The notes: generated by a model not told the origin, from the sequence alone. Shown: positions 36,508-45,549, counted from the stretch's first letter. The stretch: 64,000 bases of DNA from Leptospira fainei serovar Hurstbridge str. BUT 6 (GCF_000306235.2 NZ_AKWZ02000003.1:1-64000), one strand, 5' to 3'. Numbers and translations are program-made.

Positions 36508-36540
36508 AAGCGAAAAGGGGCGCCACTTCCGTAGCGCCCG
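36508..36540 (-). terminator. Rho-independent terminator of the lipase gene
   Basis: On the minus strand a stem GGGCGC...GCGCCC (36518-36539) with an ACTTCCGT-type loop is followed by CTTTTCGCTTTTC, a T-rich run. It lies just after the stop of the minus-strand alpha/beta hydrolase gene at 36548, in the right place to end its transcript. Confidence 0.75.
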
Positions 36541-36547
36541 ACAAAAG

Positions 36548-37552
36548 TCAGTGTGAAGCCAGCCAGCTCACTAAATCTTTTAATACTTGCTCCCTATCTG
36601 CGGGGAGTTCATTCATCGTCTCGTGAAATAGACCTTCGTAGATCTTCATTGTTTTATCCTTAGAGGGAATTGCTGCAAAGGCTTCTTCCGTTCCGGCGGA
36701 AAGTGCGATCGCATCCTCCTTTCCGTGAAATAAATAAACGGGAAGATTGATTTTAGATGCTTTCTCTAAGGCTTTTTCTTTTGAGTTAAGGATAAAGTCT
36801 CCCAGATACGCGCCCGCCTTATCATGGACTAGCGGATCATTTTTATAAGCGGCGACTGCGGTTTCATCCCGAGATAAAGTGGCGGCATCTAATCCGGTCG
36901 AGATAGTGAAGCCAGGAGAAGTACCGGCTATTAATCCAAGCATTCCTTTTTTGATTTTTGCGATTAGATTCGTTTTTACCTCGATAGGAAGACTACTGAG
37001 GACCAATCGATCCAAATTTGCCTGATATCCCGGATCTCCCGCATAAAAAAGAGAGATTAAGGCACCCATCGAGTGGCCCATCAGGGTAACTTTTAAAACT
37101 CCTTCTTTTTGTTTTGCAATGCCGATCAATTGGTCCAGATCGCTCAGGAATTGGTTAAAATCAGTCACTACACCGCGATCCCCCTCGGACTTTCCGTGAC
37201 CGCGGGAATCGATTAAATAAACGTTATATCCTTTTCCGGAGAGCGCTCCCAATAGATTTTCGTATCGCCCTCCGTGTTCTCCGATTCCGTGTTGAACGAC
37301 TAAGACTCTCGGTTTCGAAGCATTTTTCGATCTATAGCTGCGATAATAGATGGAAGTATTGCCTACGCCGGTGAATTTTCCATCTTCGATACGGTAGGAA
37401 TTTTCCAGATTAGATTTAACTTCATCGCCGGCTAAGAGGGTTCCGGTCATTGAAAACGACAATATTAGATAGCTCAGTGCAATTCTTAAGATCTTTCCTT
37501 TAAAAATAGATTCCATAAGTTTTTTCCCATAAAGTTCCTGATTCATTTGCAT
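36548..37552 (-). CDS. Alpha/beta hydrolase, monoacylglycerol-lipase-like
   Basis: A 334-residue protein with an N-terminal signal or anchor helix (residues 20-40), then an alpha/beta hydrolase fold of the serine aminopeptidase S33/monoglyceride lipase type. H-G-I-G-E-H-G-G-R-Y forms the oxyanion-loop region, G-H-S-M-G contains the nucleophile Ser161, the acid is in G-K-E-D-A-I-A and the His in L-F-H-E-T-M. It should hydrolyse monoacylglycerols or similar lipids in the periplasm or at the membrane. The gene is alone on the minus strand, followed by a clear terminator. Confidence 0.88.
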   Translation of the reverse strand: MQMNQELYGKKLMESIFKGKILRIALSYLILSFSMTGTLLAGDEVKSNLENSYRIEDGKFTGVGNTSIYYRSYRSKNASKPRVLVVQHGIGEHGGRYENLLGALSGKGYNVYLIDSRGHGKSEGDRGVVTDFNQFLSDLDQLIGIAKQKEGVLKVTLMGHSMGALISLFYAGDPGYQANLDRLVLSSLPIEVKTNLIAKIKKGMLGLIAGTSPGFTISTGLDAATLSRDETAVAAYKNDPLVHDKAGAYLGDFILNSKEKALEKASKINLPVYLFHGKEDAIALSAGTEEAFAAIPSKDKTMKIYEGLFHETMNELPADREQVLKDLVSWLASH

Positions 37553-38107
37553 TTTTCCCGATTCCTTGCGCTGGTATATATTTCAAGACTCGTCTGATTC
37601 AAAATGTCTATGAAGAAAATGCTGAAACCGGCTTTCGACATTTCAAACTTGTTAGATTCCAAGCTTTCTTTCATAAGTTTGATTCATTCAGTTATAGTAG
37701 AGTTTCATTTATAGCAGGGAAAGAAAATTTCTAGATGTACCGAAGCTTTTTAACCGTTCTATTTTGAACGATTGTAATTCTTTACATTTTTAGGAGCGCC
37801 AATTCTTATCCATGCAATCCTCTTTCAGAATATTTATCGTCGAGACTGGACTTAATATGCGCGGCGATAATCGGTGAATCCATTTAGCGATTGTTTGCTC
37901 GAAATGGGTATGACTAAGATATCGGATTTTTTATCGATTTAGATCCGTATCCATACATTTTAATTCCGAAATTTTAGAGTGAAAAGATTCATTCAATTCG
38001 AAAGGCTATTTCTTTCCGATTCTAAGAAAGCGATCGAAAGTATTTAGATTCTACTCGAGGAATATATGATCCGGAAAAAATAAGTATTCTATATTGCAAT
38101 AAAATCG
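37553..38107. other. Intergenic region without a recognised gene
   Basis: About 550 bases between the lipase gene start and the end of the second GST gene, both minus strand. AT-rich and with no open frame of credible composition or ribosome site. I see no tRNA-like or repeat structure. It must contain the lipase promoter near 37560-37620. Confidence 0.4.
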
Positions 38108-38716
38108 TTACTTATGTTCGATTTTTCGGAAAGGAACGAAATTTTCTAAATGCGAAAACCTCTCCATCCAATTCCGCAAATTAGGGTATTCATCGATATC
38201 GATTTTCGCGTCTTTGGATACTGAACAAAACGGAAAACAGGAAACGTCGGCTAATGTGGGCCTGTTTAATTCTATCCAGTCGCGATTAGCTAAGTGATCA
38301 TTTAAGATACTATATGCCTTTTTTCCTCTTTCCTGAAACGTTTCTCCATTTCCCCCGATCTTAAACTTGTAGTGAACTCGGGCCAGTCCCACTCCATTGT
38401 TTAACTCGTTTGCATCAAAGAATATCCATTGCAAAACGATTGCTTTACTTTGCAAACTCCGGGGGAGCCATTGATCTTCGCCGTATTTTTCGGCCAAATA
38501 TATTGAGATTGCGTGACTGTCCCAGATTGTGATATCATTTTCGACTAGTACGGGTATTTGAGAGACCGGATTTATTTTTTTAAAAGAGTCTCCATTCTGC
38601 TCCGAGCGCAGCAAATCTACGGAAATTTCCTTAAACTCTAAATTCAAAAGACTAAGCATCAGTCTTGCTCGATATGAGTTTACGGATATTGAATGACTAT
38701 AAAGGATTCTTTCCAT
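38108..38716 (-). CDS. Glutathione S-transferase, probably induced
   Basis: A 202-residue GST. The N-terminal thioredoxin fold has S-I-S-V-N-S-Y-R-A-R (catalytic Ser/Asn region), cis-Pro in Q-I-P-V-L, and D-S-H-A-I-S-I-Y-L-A-E-K-Y, the glutathione-contact block. The C-terminal helical domain includes N-R-P-T-L-A-D-V-S, the conserved N-capping box. It probably conjugates electrophiles in the cytoplasm. Directly upstream of its start lies a TetR-type operator candidate (38745-38760), which suggests induction by a toxic compound. No tetR gene is in the window, so the regulator must be elsewhere or the site belongs to another family. Confidence 0.9.
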   Translation of the reverse strand: MERILYSHSISVNSYRARLMLSLLNLEFKEISVDLLRSEQNGDSFKKINPVSQIPVLVENDITIWDSHAISIYLAEKYGEDQWLPRSLQSKAIVLQWIFFDANELNNGVGLARVHYKFKIGGNGETFQERGKKAYSILNDHLANRDWIELNRPTLADVSCFPFCSVSKDAKIDIDEYPNLRNWMERFSHLENFVPFRKIEHK

Positions 38717-38744
38717 CGCATAATTCCTTCTCGGGTGCCTAATA

Positions 38745-38760
38745 CTACCGATCGGTCGGT
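38745..38760. promoter_or_regulatory. TetR-type operator candidate
   Basis: TACCGATCGGTCGGTA lies 28-44 bases upstream of the GST start and contains the exact palindrome ACCGATCGGT overlapping a second half-site TCGGT. TetR-family repressors of detoxifying enzymes often use sites with ACCGA...TCGGT arms. No matching regulator is seen in the window, so this is inference from form and position. Confidence 0.5.
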
Positions 38761-39037
38761 AACTGTAAAGAATTTTTGCGTTGAAGTTAGGTCAAGTAGG
38801 CATTTTTAGGGAATCATATTTATTAATGTTACAGATTGTTTTCTCTTTTCACCGGAGTTTCAGTACCGATCTTCGATAGGGGCGGATTGTACTTTCTCGA
38901 TTCTGTTTCTTGCTTGATTCATTTCCACTAAAATCGCCGAGGCCGAGCGGATTCTTGCGCTTTTTGATCGTATATTCCCTGGATTTCGGCGAACCTTACA
39001 GTTTCTCGGTTTCTTATTTTGGAAGTATTTTAATTTC
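38761..39037. other. Intergenic region, no gene seen
   Basis: Between the GST promoter and the end of the ogt gene. An open plus-strand frame (38910-39317) overlaps the ogt coding sequence on the opposite strand and is a shadow of it. No other feature can be supported. Confidence 0.4.
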
Positions 39038-39607
39038 TTATGAACCGTTTTTTAATGGGAGTTCGTTTTGTTCAGACCAGGTCCATAGGTCGCCTTCGAA
39101 ATTCGAAGCGGAATTTACATTGCCTTGCTCGAGGGTTCGTTCCATTTCAAGTAAATATTGTTTATTAGGTAATCCACCTCCGTATCCGGTGAGACTTCCA
39201 TTCGAACCGATAACTCGGTGGCAGGGAACGACGATTGCCATCGGGTTCTTACCGTTAGCCAGCCCGACTGCGCGAGAAGCGTTCGGGTTATCGATCCTAC
39301 GTGCTAACTCTCCGTAGGAAATAATTTCTCCAAATGGTATCTTGATAAGTTCCGCCCATACCCTTTTTTGGAAAGGAGTTCCTATCATAGTCAGAGGCAG
39401 ATCGAATTTTTTTAGGTGTCCGGCAAAATAGGCATTAAGTTGCTCGCGAGCAAGCGATATCGGTTCCAGATTCGAGCGCTCGATCCAGTCCTCTTCGATA
39501 TCGGCGCCGTATTTTTGATTATCCATGCAGATTCGTGTGATGCTGATTCCGTTCGAGACGATAAGAAGTTCGCCGATCGGCGAACCTATTTTTGCGTAGT
39601 AAGTCAT
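39038..39607 (-). CDS. ogt: Methylated-DNA-protein cysteine methyltransferase
   Basis: A 189-residue protein from ATG 39607, two bases after the stop of the Ada-AlkA gene; a more distant in-frame start would overlap that gene. It has the MGMT wing helix-turn-helix (Y-G-E-L-A-R-R-I) and the active-site P-C-H-R-V with acceptor Cys129. It removes O6-methyl groups from guanine by suicide transfer. The C terminus is extended past G-Y-G-G-G-L by about 45 residues. It is translationally coupled to the upstream gene, which carries the Ada regulatory and AlkA glycosylase parts. Together they supply the three functions that E. coli spreads over Ada, AlkA and Ogt. Confidence 0.95.
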   Translation of the reverse strand: MTYYAKIGSPIGELLIVSNGISITRICMDNQKYGADIEEDWIERSNLEPISLAREQLNAYFAGHLKKFDLPLTMIGTPFQKRVWAELIKIPFGEIISYGELARRIDNPNASRAVGLANGKNPMAIVVPCHRVIGSNGSLTGYGGGLPNKQYLLEMERTLEQGNVNSASNFEGDLWTWSEQNELPLKNGS

Positions 39608-39609
39608 GT

Positions 39610-41061
39610 TTATTCTTCCAAAGATTTCCATAAATGTATGGCTGCGTAGGACCGCCAAGGTCGCCACGTCTCCGCTAATTTTAAAACTTTATTCGGATTC
39701 TTTTCACCTAACGCTTTATAAATCCCTAAATCAGTATTTGGAAACGAATCCGGCCAACCGAACACTCGCATCGCGATGTACTGGGCAGTCCAGTCGCCGA
39801 TCCCGGGAATACTTGTCAGCTCTCCGATTTGCTTTTCGAAGTTCGTATCCGGTTTAAGGCTCACTTTCTTTTCTACAACGGCTTTTGAAAAAGCGAGAAT
39901 CGTTTCCGCACGTTTTGCAGGTAACCCCAAGCTCGCGATTCTCTTGACGCTGGAATCCGCTACGCGTTCAGGGCTAGGCGTTAAATACGTTAACCCGACG
40001 ATTCCCGTCTCGATCATAAGGCCGAACATTCTAACGTAGCGAGCGGCGAGAGTTGTCGCGGCTTTGACGCTGATTTGTTGACCTAATATGGCTCTAATGC
40101 ACACTTCGAAAGGATCAAAAGAACCGGGTACGCGAAGTCCGGGATTTTTTACGGACAATTTACCTAAATGATGTGCGATCGAAATCGGTTCGGCATTCAG
40201 ATCGAATAATTTGCGAAGACTAGAAAGTATAGGGATTAAAGCGGGAAGTAGTGAAGAGCTTATCTGGGCTCGTAAAATATTTTTTCCGATAATCGGCGAA
40301 ACTGAAACAATACCGGTGGCGCCTTCAATGGATGCCGTTCTCAGATACTTCCCATATTGAATCGCTTCGACACCGGATAGAATGCGTTGGTGCAGAAAGC
40401 CGGTAATAGCATTCCAATCGAAAGGAGGTCGAAAGCTAAGATCGCAATTGATGATATCGGAATTTTTTGTCGTAGGACGATATGATTTTCGGAACTGACC
40501 CGGTACCATCCGATACCGACTCTTAAAAAGAGTGTTGAATCTTCTTAGACTGGAAAACCCGCTAGTAAACGCGATGTCGGTTATGCGAAGACTCGTATCG
40601 GTTAATAGGCGCTTTGCGAGAAGCAATCTCTGCGTCTGAGCTAGTTCGATCGGAGATACTCCGAATTTAAGTTTTATCACCCGCCTTAGATGGCGGGACG
40701 TGACGCCAAAATCATCAGCAAGATCTTCGATTGAACCTTTGTTCAATGCCCCTTCGTCAATCATTTGCAATGCCTGGGAGGCTAATCTGCTAACGGCCTC
40801 CATCGGAGAATATCCCGGTGCAAGTTCCGGACGGCAGCGTAGACAAGGGCGGTATCCTGCGACTTCGGCCGCTGCAGCGCTCGGGTAAAAGGAACAGTTT
40901 TTTTGGAGCGGGAGCTTTACCCGGCAAACGGGGCGACAGTATATCATCGTGCTTTTCACTGCTACGAAGAAAATTCCGTCGAATCGTGCATCGTGAGCCG
41001 ACATAGCTTGATAGCAAATATTTGCATCTAACATTCTAGTAACATTATAAAGTAGTTTCAT
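39610..41061 (-). CDS. Ada-AlkA fusion: alkylation-response regulator and DNA glycosylase
   Basis: A 483-residue fusion. Residues 20-85 form the Ada N-terminal zinc domain with ligands Cys42, Cys46, Cys73 and Cys76, spaced exactly as Cys38/42/69/72 of E. coli Ada, where the first Cys accepts a methyl group from phosphotriesters. An AraC-type DNA-binding domain follows (about 90-190, with the I-A-F-T-S-G-F-S-S-L-R-R-F-N block). From about 210 to the end is an AlkA-type HhH-GPD glycosylase with G-I-G-D-W-T-A-Q-Y and catalytic Asp444. It should sense alkylation, activate its own operon, and excise 3-methyladenine. The downstream gene codes for Ogt. Such fusions are known in actinobacteria and some others. 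Confidence 0.94.
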   Translation of the reverse strand: MKLLYNVTRMLDANICYQAMSAHDARFDGIFFVAVKSTMIYCRPVCRVKLPLQKNCSFYPSAAAAEVAGYRPCLRCRPELAPGYSPMEAVSRLASQALQMIDEGALNKGSIEDLADDFGVTSRHLRRVIKLKFGVSPIELAQTQRLLLAKRLLTDTSLRITDIAFTSGFSSLRRFNTLFKSRYRMVPGQFRKSYRPTTKNSDIINCDLSFRPPFDWNAITGFLHQRILSGVEAIQYGKYLRTASIEGATGIVSVSPIIGKNILRAQISSSLLPALIPILSSLRKLFDLNAEPISIAHHLGKLSVKNPGLRVPGSFDPFEVCIRAILGQQISVKAATTLAARYVRMFGLMIETGIVGLTYLTPSPERVADSSVKRIASLGLPAKRAETILAFSKAVVEKKVSLKPDTNFEKQIGELTSIPGIGDWTAQYIAMRVFGWPDSFPNTDLGIYKALGEKNPNKVLKLAETWRPWRSYAAIHLWKSLEE

Positions 41062-41546
41062 TAAGATGGCTCGCCATTTTCGGACTTTATACTTGGAAAA
41101 AAATACGAAACGAAACCTCTTTTCTATGCGCGAATTCGAAATAGGGAACGACTCGTCTCATCACTTTACGTCATACCCAGTTTTTGTTAAAACAAAATGT
41201 GCGATCGTAATCTATGATTTTCGATTTTCTCGATTGTTCTTCGATCGGAAAATAGAATCGGTATTCAAAAAGCCGGGCATTCCGAACATTCATTTCGATT
41301 AGAAATTAGGAAGTATTTCTGAGATTACTTTAACGGCAACGATCACACAAGATACGGAAGTTAAGAAAAATCGATTCTTTCGGTTTATTATAAACACGAA
41401 TCTTAAATTTTCGTGAAACGTATTCATTTTAAAATTAAATTAGAACAGACTAAGTTAACAAGTTATTCATCGTAGAACTATTTTTTCTTGGCCTTTTTCT
41501 CCTATTTTCTTCAATCGTTCCAGAATGTTATTTCTGTTCTAACGGA
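41062..41546. other. Intergenic region between divergent genes
   Basis: Almost 500 bases between the ada-alkA start (minus) and the FG-GAP gene (plus). A plus-strand frame at 41066-41302 (78 codons, Phe/Arg-rich) overlaps the expected Ada promoter and looks non-coding. An Ada-type promoter should lie within 41065-41150, but I see no unmistakable Ada box. No repeats stand out. Confidence 0.4.
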
Positions 41547-43466
41547 TTGGGCTTTGTGATTAAACGACAATTTTATCGGCTATATATCAATTTTTTCTTT
41601 CTCGTTGTTACCGGGGGAATTAGCCTAAATTGTTGGTCAAATCCGATTTTTCTGCCAACGGTCGAATGCTGGGTTCAAGTTCCCAGTTTTCGCTGCCCGA
41701 AATCCGATATAAATGAATTGATTTTGGCTCTTTTTGCGCTGAGTCCGTCAGTCACTGTCTCAAATATCGCTAATCATTCCATTCTTCAAACCGGCTTTTT
41801 AGTAGGCCAAATTCGTTTGGGAATGGCATCCGTTTCCGTGTCGTTAGACGGAGGACCTTATTCGAATGCGGCAATCAACGGTTTAAGTTGGAGATACCAA
41901 CTTCCTGCCCAAGCCGTTACCGGAACGCATTGGAATGTAGGCACTAAGCATACGATTTCCGTAATCGCAGCAGATGGAGCTGGAAATCGGACGGTTCCTC
42001 AGGTCTTCACGGTTGTTAAAGGAATCAATCATGATACCGATGGGGACGGGTTTCCCGATCTGATCGTTAGTAACTCCCTGGGTAATGCAGTGCAAGGTTA
42101 CGGTTTGGTATTTTTGGCGCACGGAAACACCGGCCTTCCTTCCAGCTCTCCCGATACGATTTTGACGGACGGCCTTGCAAACAGTTCTTTTTTTGGAGAT
42201 AGAATCGGAGCCGGCGATTTTAATGCGGATGGTTATGCGGATATCATAATCGGAAGTCAGGCTGCTCCCGCATTTAGTACTTTCGGATACGCTTATATTT
42301 TTCATAGCTCCGGACAAAAAGGGGTCACTAGCCAGAATCTAAGCTCGGGTGGAACCTATAATAGTCTGATTAAAGGACATGCGAGCGGCGATAGATTAGG
42401 CTCTTTTGTAATGGGGGGCGACCTAAATAACGACGGCTACGACGATGCAATCTTAACTAGTCCGTGGTCCGGTGGCCTTGGATATATTATCTATAGCCAA
42501 GGAATTGCCGGAGTTCCTTCCAAAGATTTATCCGTAACCGCCGCTGATATAACTTATAATTTCGGGGGTAATGACGATTTCGGTCTCATGGCCGCAGTAG
42601 GGGATATTAACGCTGATGGTTATACGGATCTAGTTGTTTCCGCACCCACGTATAATGCTCAACAAGGAAGGCTCTATATCTTCGTTTCTACTGCGGGATC
42701 TATTCCCGGGGCTCCGCAGCAATATGTGCTCGGCCCTAACGCTCCTGCGCCCGGTTGCTCGGCTGGAACCGGTTGCAGCCTCGCTTCTTTCGTTCTCGCG
42801 GATTTTAACGGAGATTCTTGCGCCGACTTAGGAGTCGGCGGAAATACGTTTAACACGAATCAAGGTATTGTTTTCATTTATAACTCGAATTGCAGTTCCG
42901 TTACCCCATATTCCGCTATCCCCAGTGCAACGCTAACCGGCCCTGCCTTAGCTACTTGCAATGGCGGTACGAATTGTTCATTCGGAAATTCCGTGTCGAC
43001 CGGAGATACGAATGGAGACGGTTATCCGGATTTATTTGTGGGAGCCTATCTCTCCTCGGCAGGTTATGGAAATGCGTATCTCTTTCAAAGCGCGGGTTCC
43101 AGCGGAATTTCCAGCGTGGACTTAAGCGCAGGAGGAACTCCTACTTCCGTTTTAACCGGATCTGCGGCCGGTTTAAATTTCGGAAATTTTATAGCTCTTC
43201 AAGACATTACGGGTGATGGAATGTCTGATTTACTAGTCGGCGCGCCTGGAGGAGGGTCGGGTACGGTATTCTACTTTAAAAGCAACGGATTGTCCGGGGC
43301 GGGAAACCAAAATTTAAGCGCAGGAGGGGTTGCTACTTCAGTTTTGACGGTTCCATTCGGACAAAGTTTTGGAAATACAATTGCGCTGAATCGGGATGAT
43401 TCTGAAAAAATCATCGGTCTTTTAGTTCCGAGCCTCGAACGAACCTGGCTAAACGTATTTCAGTAA
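41547..43466 (+). CDS. FG-GAP repeat lipoprotein (integrin-alpha-like)
   Basis: A 639-residue protein with signal and lipobox S-L-N-C (Cys29). The start is TTG at 41547, or GTG at 41556. After a presumed small Ig-like domain (about 70-150) the protein consists of seven or so FG-GAP repeats that would form a beta-propeller: the F-G-D-R-I-G-A-G-D-F-N-A-D-G-Y-A-D block, D-L-N-N-D-G-Y-D-D, D-I-N-A-D-G-Y-T-D, D-F-N-G-D-S-C-A-D, D-T-N-G-D-G-Y-P-D and D-I-T-G-D-G-M-S-D. Each carries a Ca2+-binding DxDxDG-type loop. Surface-exposed proteins of this type are candidates for adhesion or ligand binding. The gene stands alone; exposure on the cell surface is inferred. Confidence 0.9.
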   Translation: MGFVIKRQFYRLYINFFFLVVTGGISLNCWSNPIFLPTVECWVQVPSFRCPKSDINELILALFALSPSVTVSNIANHSILQTGFLVGQIRLGMASVSVSLDGGPYSNAAINGLSWRYQLPAQAVTGTHWNVGTKHTISVIAADGAGNRTVPQVFTVVKGINHDTDGDGFPDLIVSNSLGNAVQGYGLVFLAHGNTGLPSSSPDTILTDGLANSSFFGDRIGAGDFNADGYADIIIGSQAAPAFSTFGYAYIFHSSGQKGVTSQNLSSGGTYNSLIKGHASGDRLGSFVMGGDLNNDGYDDAILTSPWSGGLGYIIYSQGIAGVPSKDLSVTAADITYNFGGNDDFGLMAAVGDINADGYTDLVVSAPTYNAQQGRLYIFVSTAGSIPGAPQQYVLGPNAPAPGCSAGTGCSLASFVLADFNGDSCADLGVGGNTFNTNQGIVFIYNSNCSSVTPYSAIPSATLTGPALATCNGGTNCSFGNSVSTGDTNGDGYPDLFVGAYLSSAGYGNAYLFQSAGSSGISSVDLSAGGTPTSVLTGSAAGLNFGNFIALQDITGDGMSDLLVGAPGGGSGTVFYFKSNGLSGAGNQNLSAGGVATSVLTVPFGQSFGNTIALNRDDSEKIIGLLVPSLERTWLNVFQ

Positions 43467-43603
43467 GGAAACTCGATCTCGTTTTTATTATATCCTGCAA
43501 TGCTTGAATTTTAAATATATGGAATTCAAGTAAGGGTCATAAGTACGTGTAAAAGGGAAGGAAATCACTCAAATAAATGTTCGAATGAGGAGTAGGAGGG
43601 AAG

Positions 43604-43984
43604 ATGAAGACCAAAGGACAAAACTTTAAGAATATCGACGAGTATATCGAAAATTTTCCCGAAGAGGTTCGGACCCTTCTCGAGGATCTGCGCTCTACCA
43701 TCGTAAGTTCCGCGCCGAATGCAATCGAAAAAATCAGCTATCAAATGCCCGCTTTCGAACTGAACGGCAACCTAGTCTATTTTGCCGCGTACAAAAACCA
43801 TATCGGATTTTATCCGACTTCAAGCGGCATAAAATCGTTTCAATCCGAATTGTCCCAATATAAAACTTCCAAAGGAGCGGTCCAATTTCCGTTGGACAAA
43901 CCGATACCGTTAAAGTTGGTAAGTAAGATCGTGAAATATCGGGTTAAAGAAAATATGGTCAATGCTAAGAAGAAGAAATCTTGA
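43604..43984 (+). CDS. DUF1801 / YdhG-like protein
   Basis: A 126-residue protein of the DUF1801 (YdhG/YjhQ-like) family: Y-I-E-N-F-P-E-E-V, L-R-S-T-I, A-I-E-K-I-S-Y-Q-M-P-A-F and the H-I-G-F-Y-P block are all typical. Members are sometimes called iron-chaperone-like, but the function is unsettled. There is no signal sequence, so it acts in the cytoplasm. The start ATG follows AGGAGGGAAG. The C terminus ends in a Lys-rich tail. The gene is not clearly part of an operon. Confidence 0.87.
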   Translation: MKTKGQNFKNIDEYIENFPEEVRTLLEDLRSTIVSSAPNAIEKISYQMPAFELNGNLVYFAAYKNHIGFYPTSSGIKSFQSELSQYKTSKGAVQFPLDKPIPLKLVSKIVKYRVKENMVNAKKKKS

Positions 43985-44026
43985 TCGTCAATATTTTTCT
44001 TTTTAGCAATTAATGAAGTTCGAATA

Positions 44027-44272
44027 TTACTCTCTCGGAGTAAGTTTCGTTTCGAATATCAGCATGTCCGGTCGGATGTCTTTTAATTCCGATAATAAGA
44101 ATCTCCCTACGAGCGAAATTCTTTGCTTGTGATCGGTCGCTTCGAAGAGTTTCTCTTCCATCTCCAGGATTTTGGGTCGATCCGTAAGGTTATCCAATGA
44201 TAGATTCATTCCGAATATTTTACTCATCGGTTCTTTAAAAAATGCGGTCGCGCATCCTTCCTTAAAAATCAC
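44027..44272 (-). pseudogene. Remnant of an AraC-family regulator gene
   Basis: The minus-strand frame (81 codons) reads like the middle of an AraC regulator's N-terminal (DUF6597-type) sensor domain: F-K-E-G-C-A-T-A-F-F-K-E-P, then N-L-S-L-D-N-L, E-K-L-F-E-A-T, and R-F-L-L-S-E-L. The matching DNA-binding part is absent downstream. Upstream the frame continues in the same sense for about 10 codons (Q-N-A-A-T-L-L) before a TGA. So both ends of a former regulator are lost and only an internal piece remains. The family match is from memory and should be checked. Confidence 0.6.
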
Positions 44273-44613
44273 GAGCAGTGTTGCCGCATTTTGCGAATAT
44301 CAATCTGGGAAGTCTTCTAATTCCTAAAAGCGGAATCGAATTTTCGTTAAATTCTTCTAAGGAGGAGACATTTCCTCCGATACGAAAGGTTTTAAGGGAT
44401 CGCTCGGTATATATTTCTCGATTTTCGTAGGATTCAATCCGTTATTTTCCTTTCAGAAAAAAGGGTTAAAATCCCCGATTTCCGATCGGATATTCTATAG
44501 GAAAAAAGGCGGAAATTATTAAAAATTTTTCTGGAAACTGTCCAATCCCAACTATCTCGATCCTTATTCGATTGTAGTTCAACGATTCGCTAATTATTTA
44601 AAGGAGAAATAAA
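44273..44613. other. Intergenic region upstream of the DoxX-ECF operon
   Basis: Contains about 30 bases of upstream AraC remnant on the minus strand and then AT-rich DNA. It should contain the ECF-type promoter of the DoxX operon. No clear AAC-like -35 box pair can be assigned by eye. The AAAGGAG ribosome site of the DoxX gene lies at its right end. Confidence 0.4.
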
Positions 44614-45051
44614 ATGGCAAATTCTATACATTCGATCCAAGGGAAGGGCAAGACCGTAATTTCGGAATCGGAAAAGAAAGAAAAATGGATAAAAACCGCT
44701 AAATGGATCTACTGGACATTGACTCTGTCGTTCACAATAACGATGTTGATGGCCGCCGTTATGCTTCTTGCCGGAGTGCCCTATAATGTGGAAGGTATTA
44801 CGCGTCTCGGGTATCCGATTTACGTCTGTAAAATTTTAGGAATCGCGAAACTTCTCGGCGGTATCTTCATTTTACAGAATAAGTTTCGGACCCTAAAAGA
44901 ATGGGCTTACGCCGGTTATTCGTTTAATCTAATAGGAGCAGCTGCATCGCACGCGTTTTCAGGCGATGGCTTTGGAGCGATCGTTACTCCCATCGTCATT
45001 CTTTCCATGGTTTTATTATCTTACCGTCAATGGAAGACCGGTTGGATGTAA
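44614..45051 (+). CDS. DoxX-like membrane protein
   Basis: A 145-residue protein with a charged N terminus of 28 residues and four membrane helices (about 32-52, 68-85, 95-115, 118-136). The pattern, with G-I-A-K-L-L-G-G-I-F-I-L in helix 2 and A-Y-A-G-Y-S-F-N in helix 3, fits the DoxX-like family (PF13564). These proteins are linked to redox or stress responses in the inner membrane. It has a strong GGAG site and starts a run of four genes in the same direction (AhpD-like, DGPF/YciI, ECF sigma). Confidence 0.87.
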   Translation: MANSIHSIQGKGKTVISESEKKEKWIKTAKWIYWTLTLSFTITMLMAAVMLLAGVPYNVEGITRLGYPIYVCKILGIAKLLGGIFILQNKFRTLKEWAYAGYSFNLIGAAASHAFSGDGFGAIVTPIVILSMVLLSYRQWKTGWM

Positions 45052-45072
45052 GGAAATCTAAGGAGAAGCAAG

Positions 45073-45549
45073 ATGATGAAACGGAGAATTAATGTTTATG
45101 AGAAGGGTGGAGACGCAATGAAATCGCTATTCGATTTGGGCGCTTACTTGGCGAAATCGATAGTTGAGCGATCTCTCTTGGATTTAGTTAATTTTAGAGT
45201 TTCGCAGATCAACGGATGCGCCTATTGCCTTGATATGCATTCTAAGGACCTGCGTGCGGTAGGAGAAACGGAGCAGCGTCTCTATATGCTGGACGCCTGG
45301 CGGGAGACTCCTTTTTACTCGGATCGCGAACGCGCGGCGTTGGCTTGGGCGGAGGCAGTTACGGAAATCAAAGAAACTCATGTGCCTGACGAAGTTTATG
45401 AACAAACGAGAAAACAGTTCTCGGAAGAAGAACTGATTGATCTAACTTTGTCGATTATAACGATTAACAGTTTTAATCGAATTAACATCGCGTTTCGTAC
45501 GCCGGCAGGAACATACCGAGTCGGTCAACACGCTGCGCTAATAAAATAG
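45073..45549 (+). CDS. AhpD-like carboxymuconolactone decarboxylase family protein
   Basis: A 158-residue protein of the CMD/AhpD superfamily. The redox-active C-A-Y-C motif is at about residues 51-54, in N-G-C-A-Y-C-L-D-M-H-S, with the proton-relay His58. It is all helical and would act as an alkylhydroperoxidase-type reductase in the cytoplasm. The start ATG at 45073 follows an AAGGAG site seven bases upstream. It is 21 bases after DoxX, and the operon context with DGPF/YciI and ECF sigma is the usual one. Confidence 0.9.
   Translation: MMKRRINVYEKGGDAMKSLFDLGAYLAKSIVERSLLDLVNFRVSQINGCAYCLDMHSKDLRAVGETEQRLYMLDAWRETPFYSDRERAALAWAEAVTEIKETHVPDEVYEQTRKQFSEEELIDLTLSIITINSFNRINIAFRTPAGTYRVGQHAALIK

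Noticed and set aside
41066..41302. Plus-strand 78-codon frame upstream of the FG-GAP gene
   Set aside because: Lies over the expected ada promoter, odd Phe/Arg composition and no family signature.
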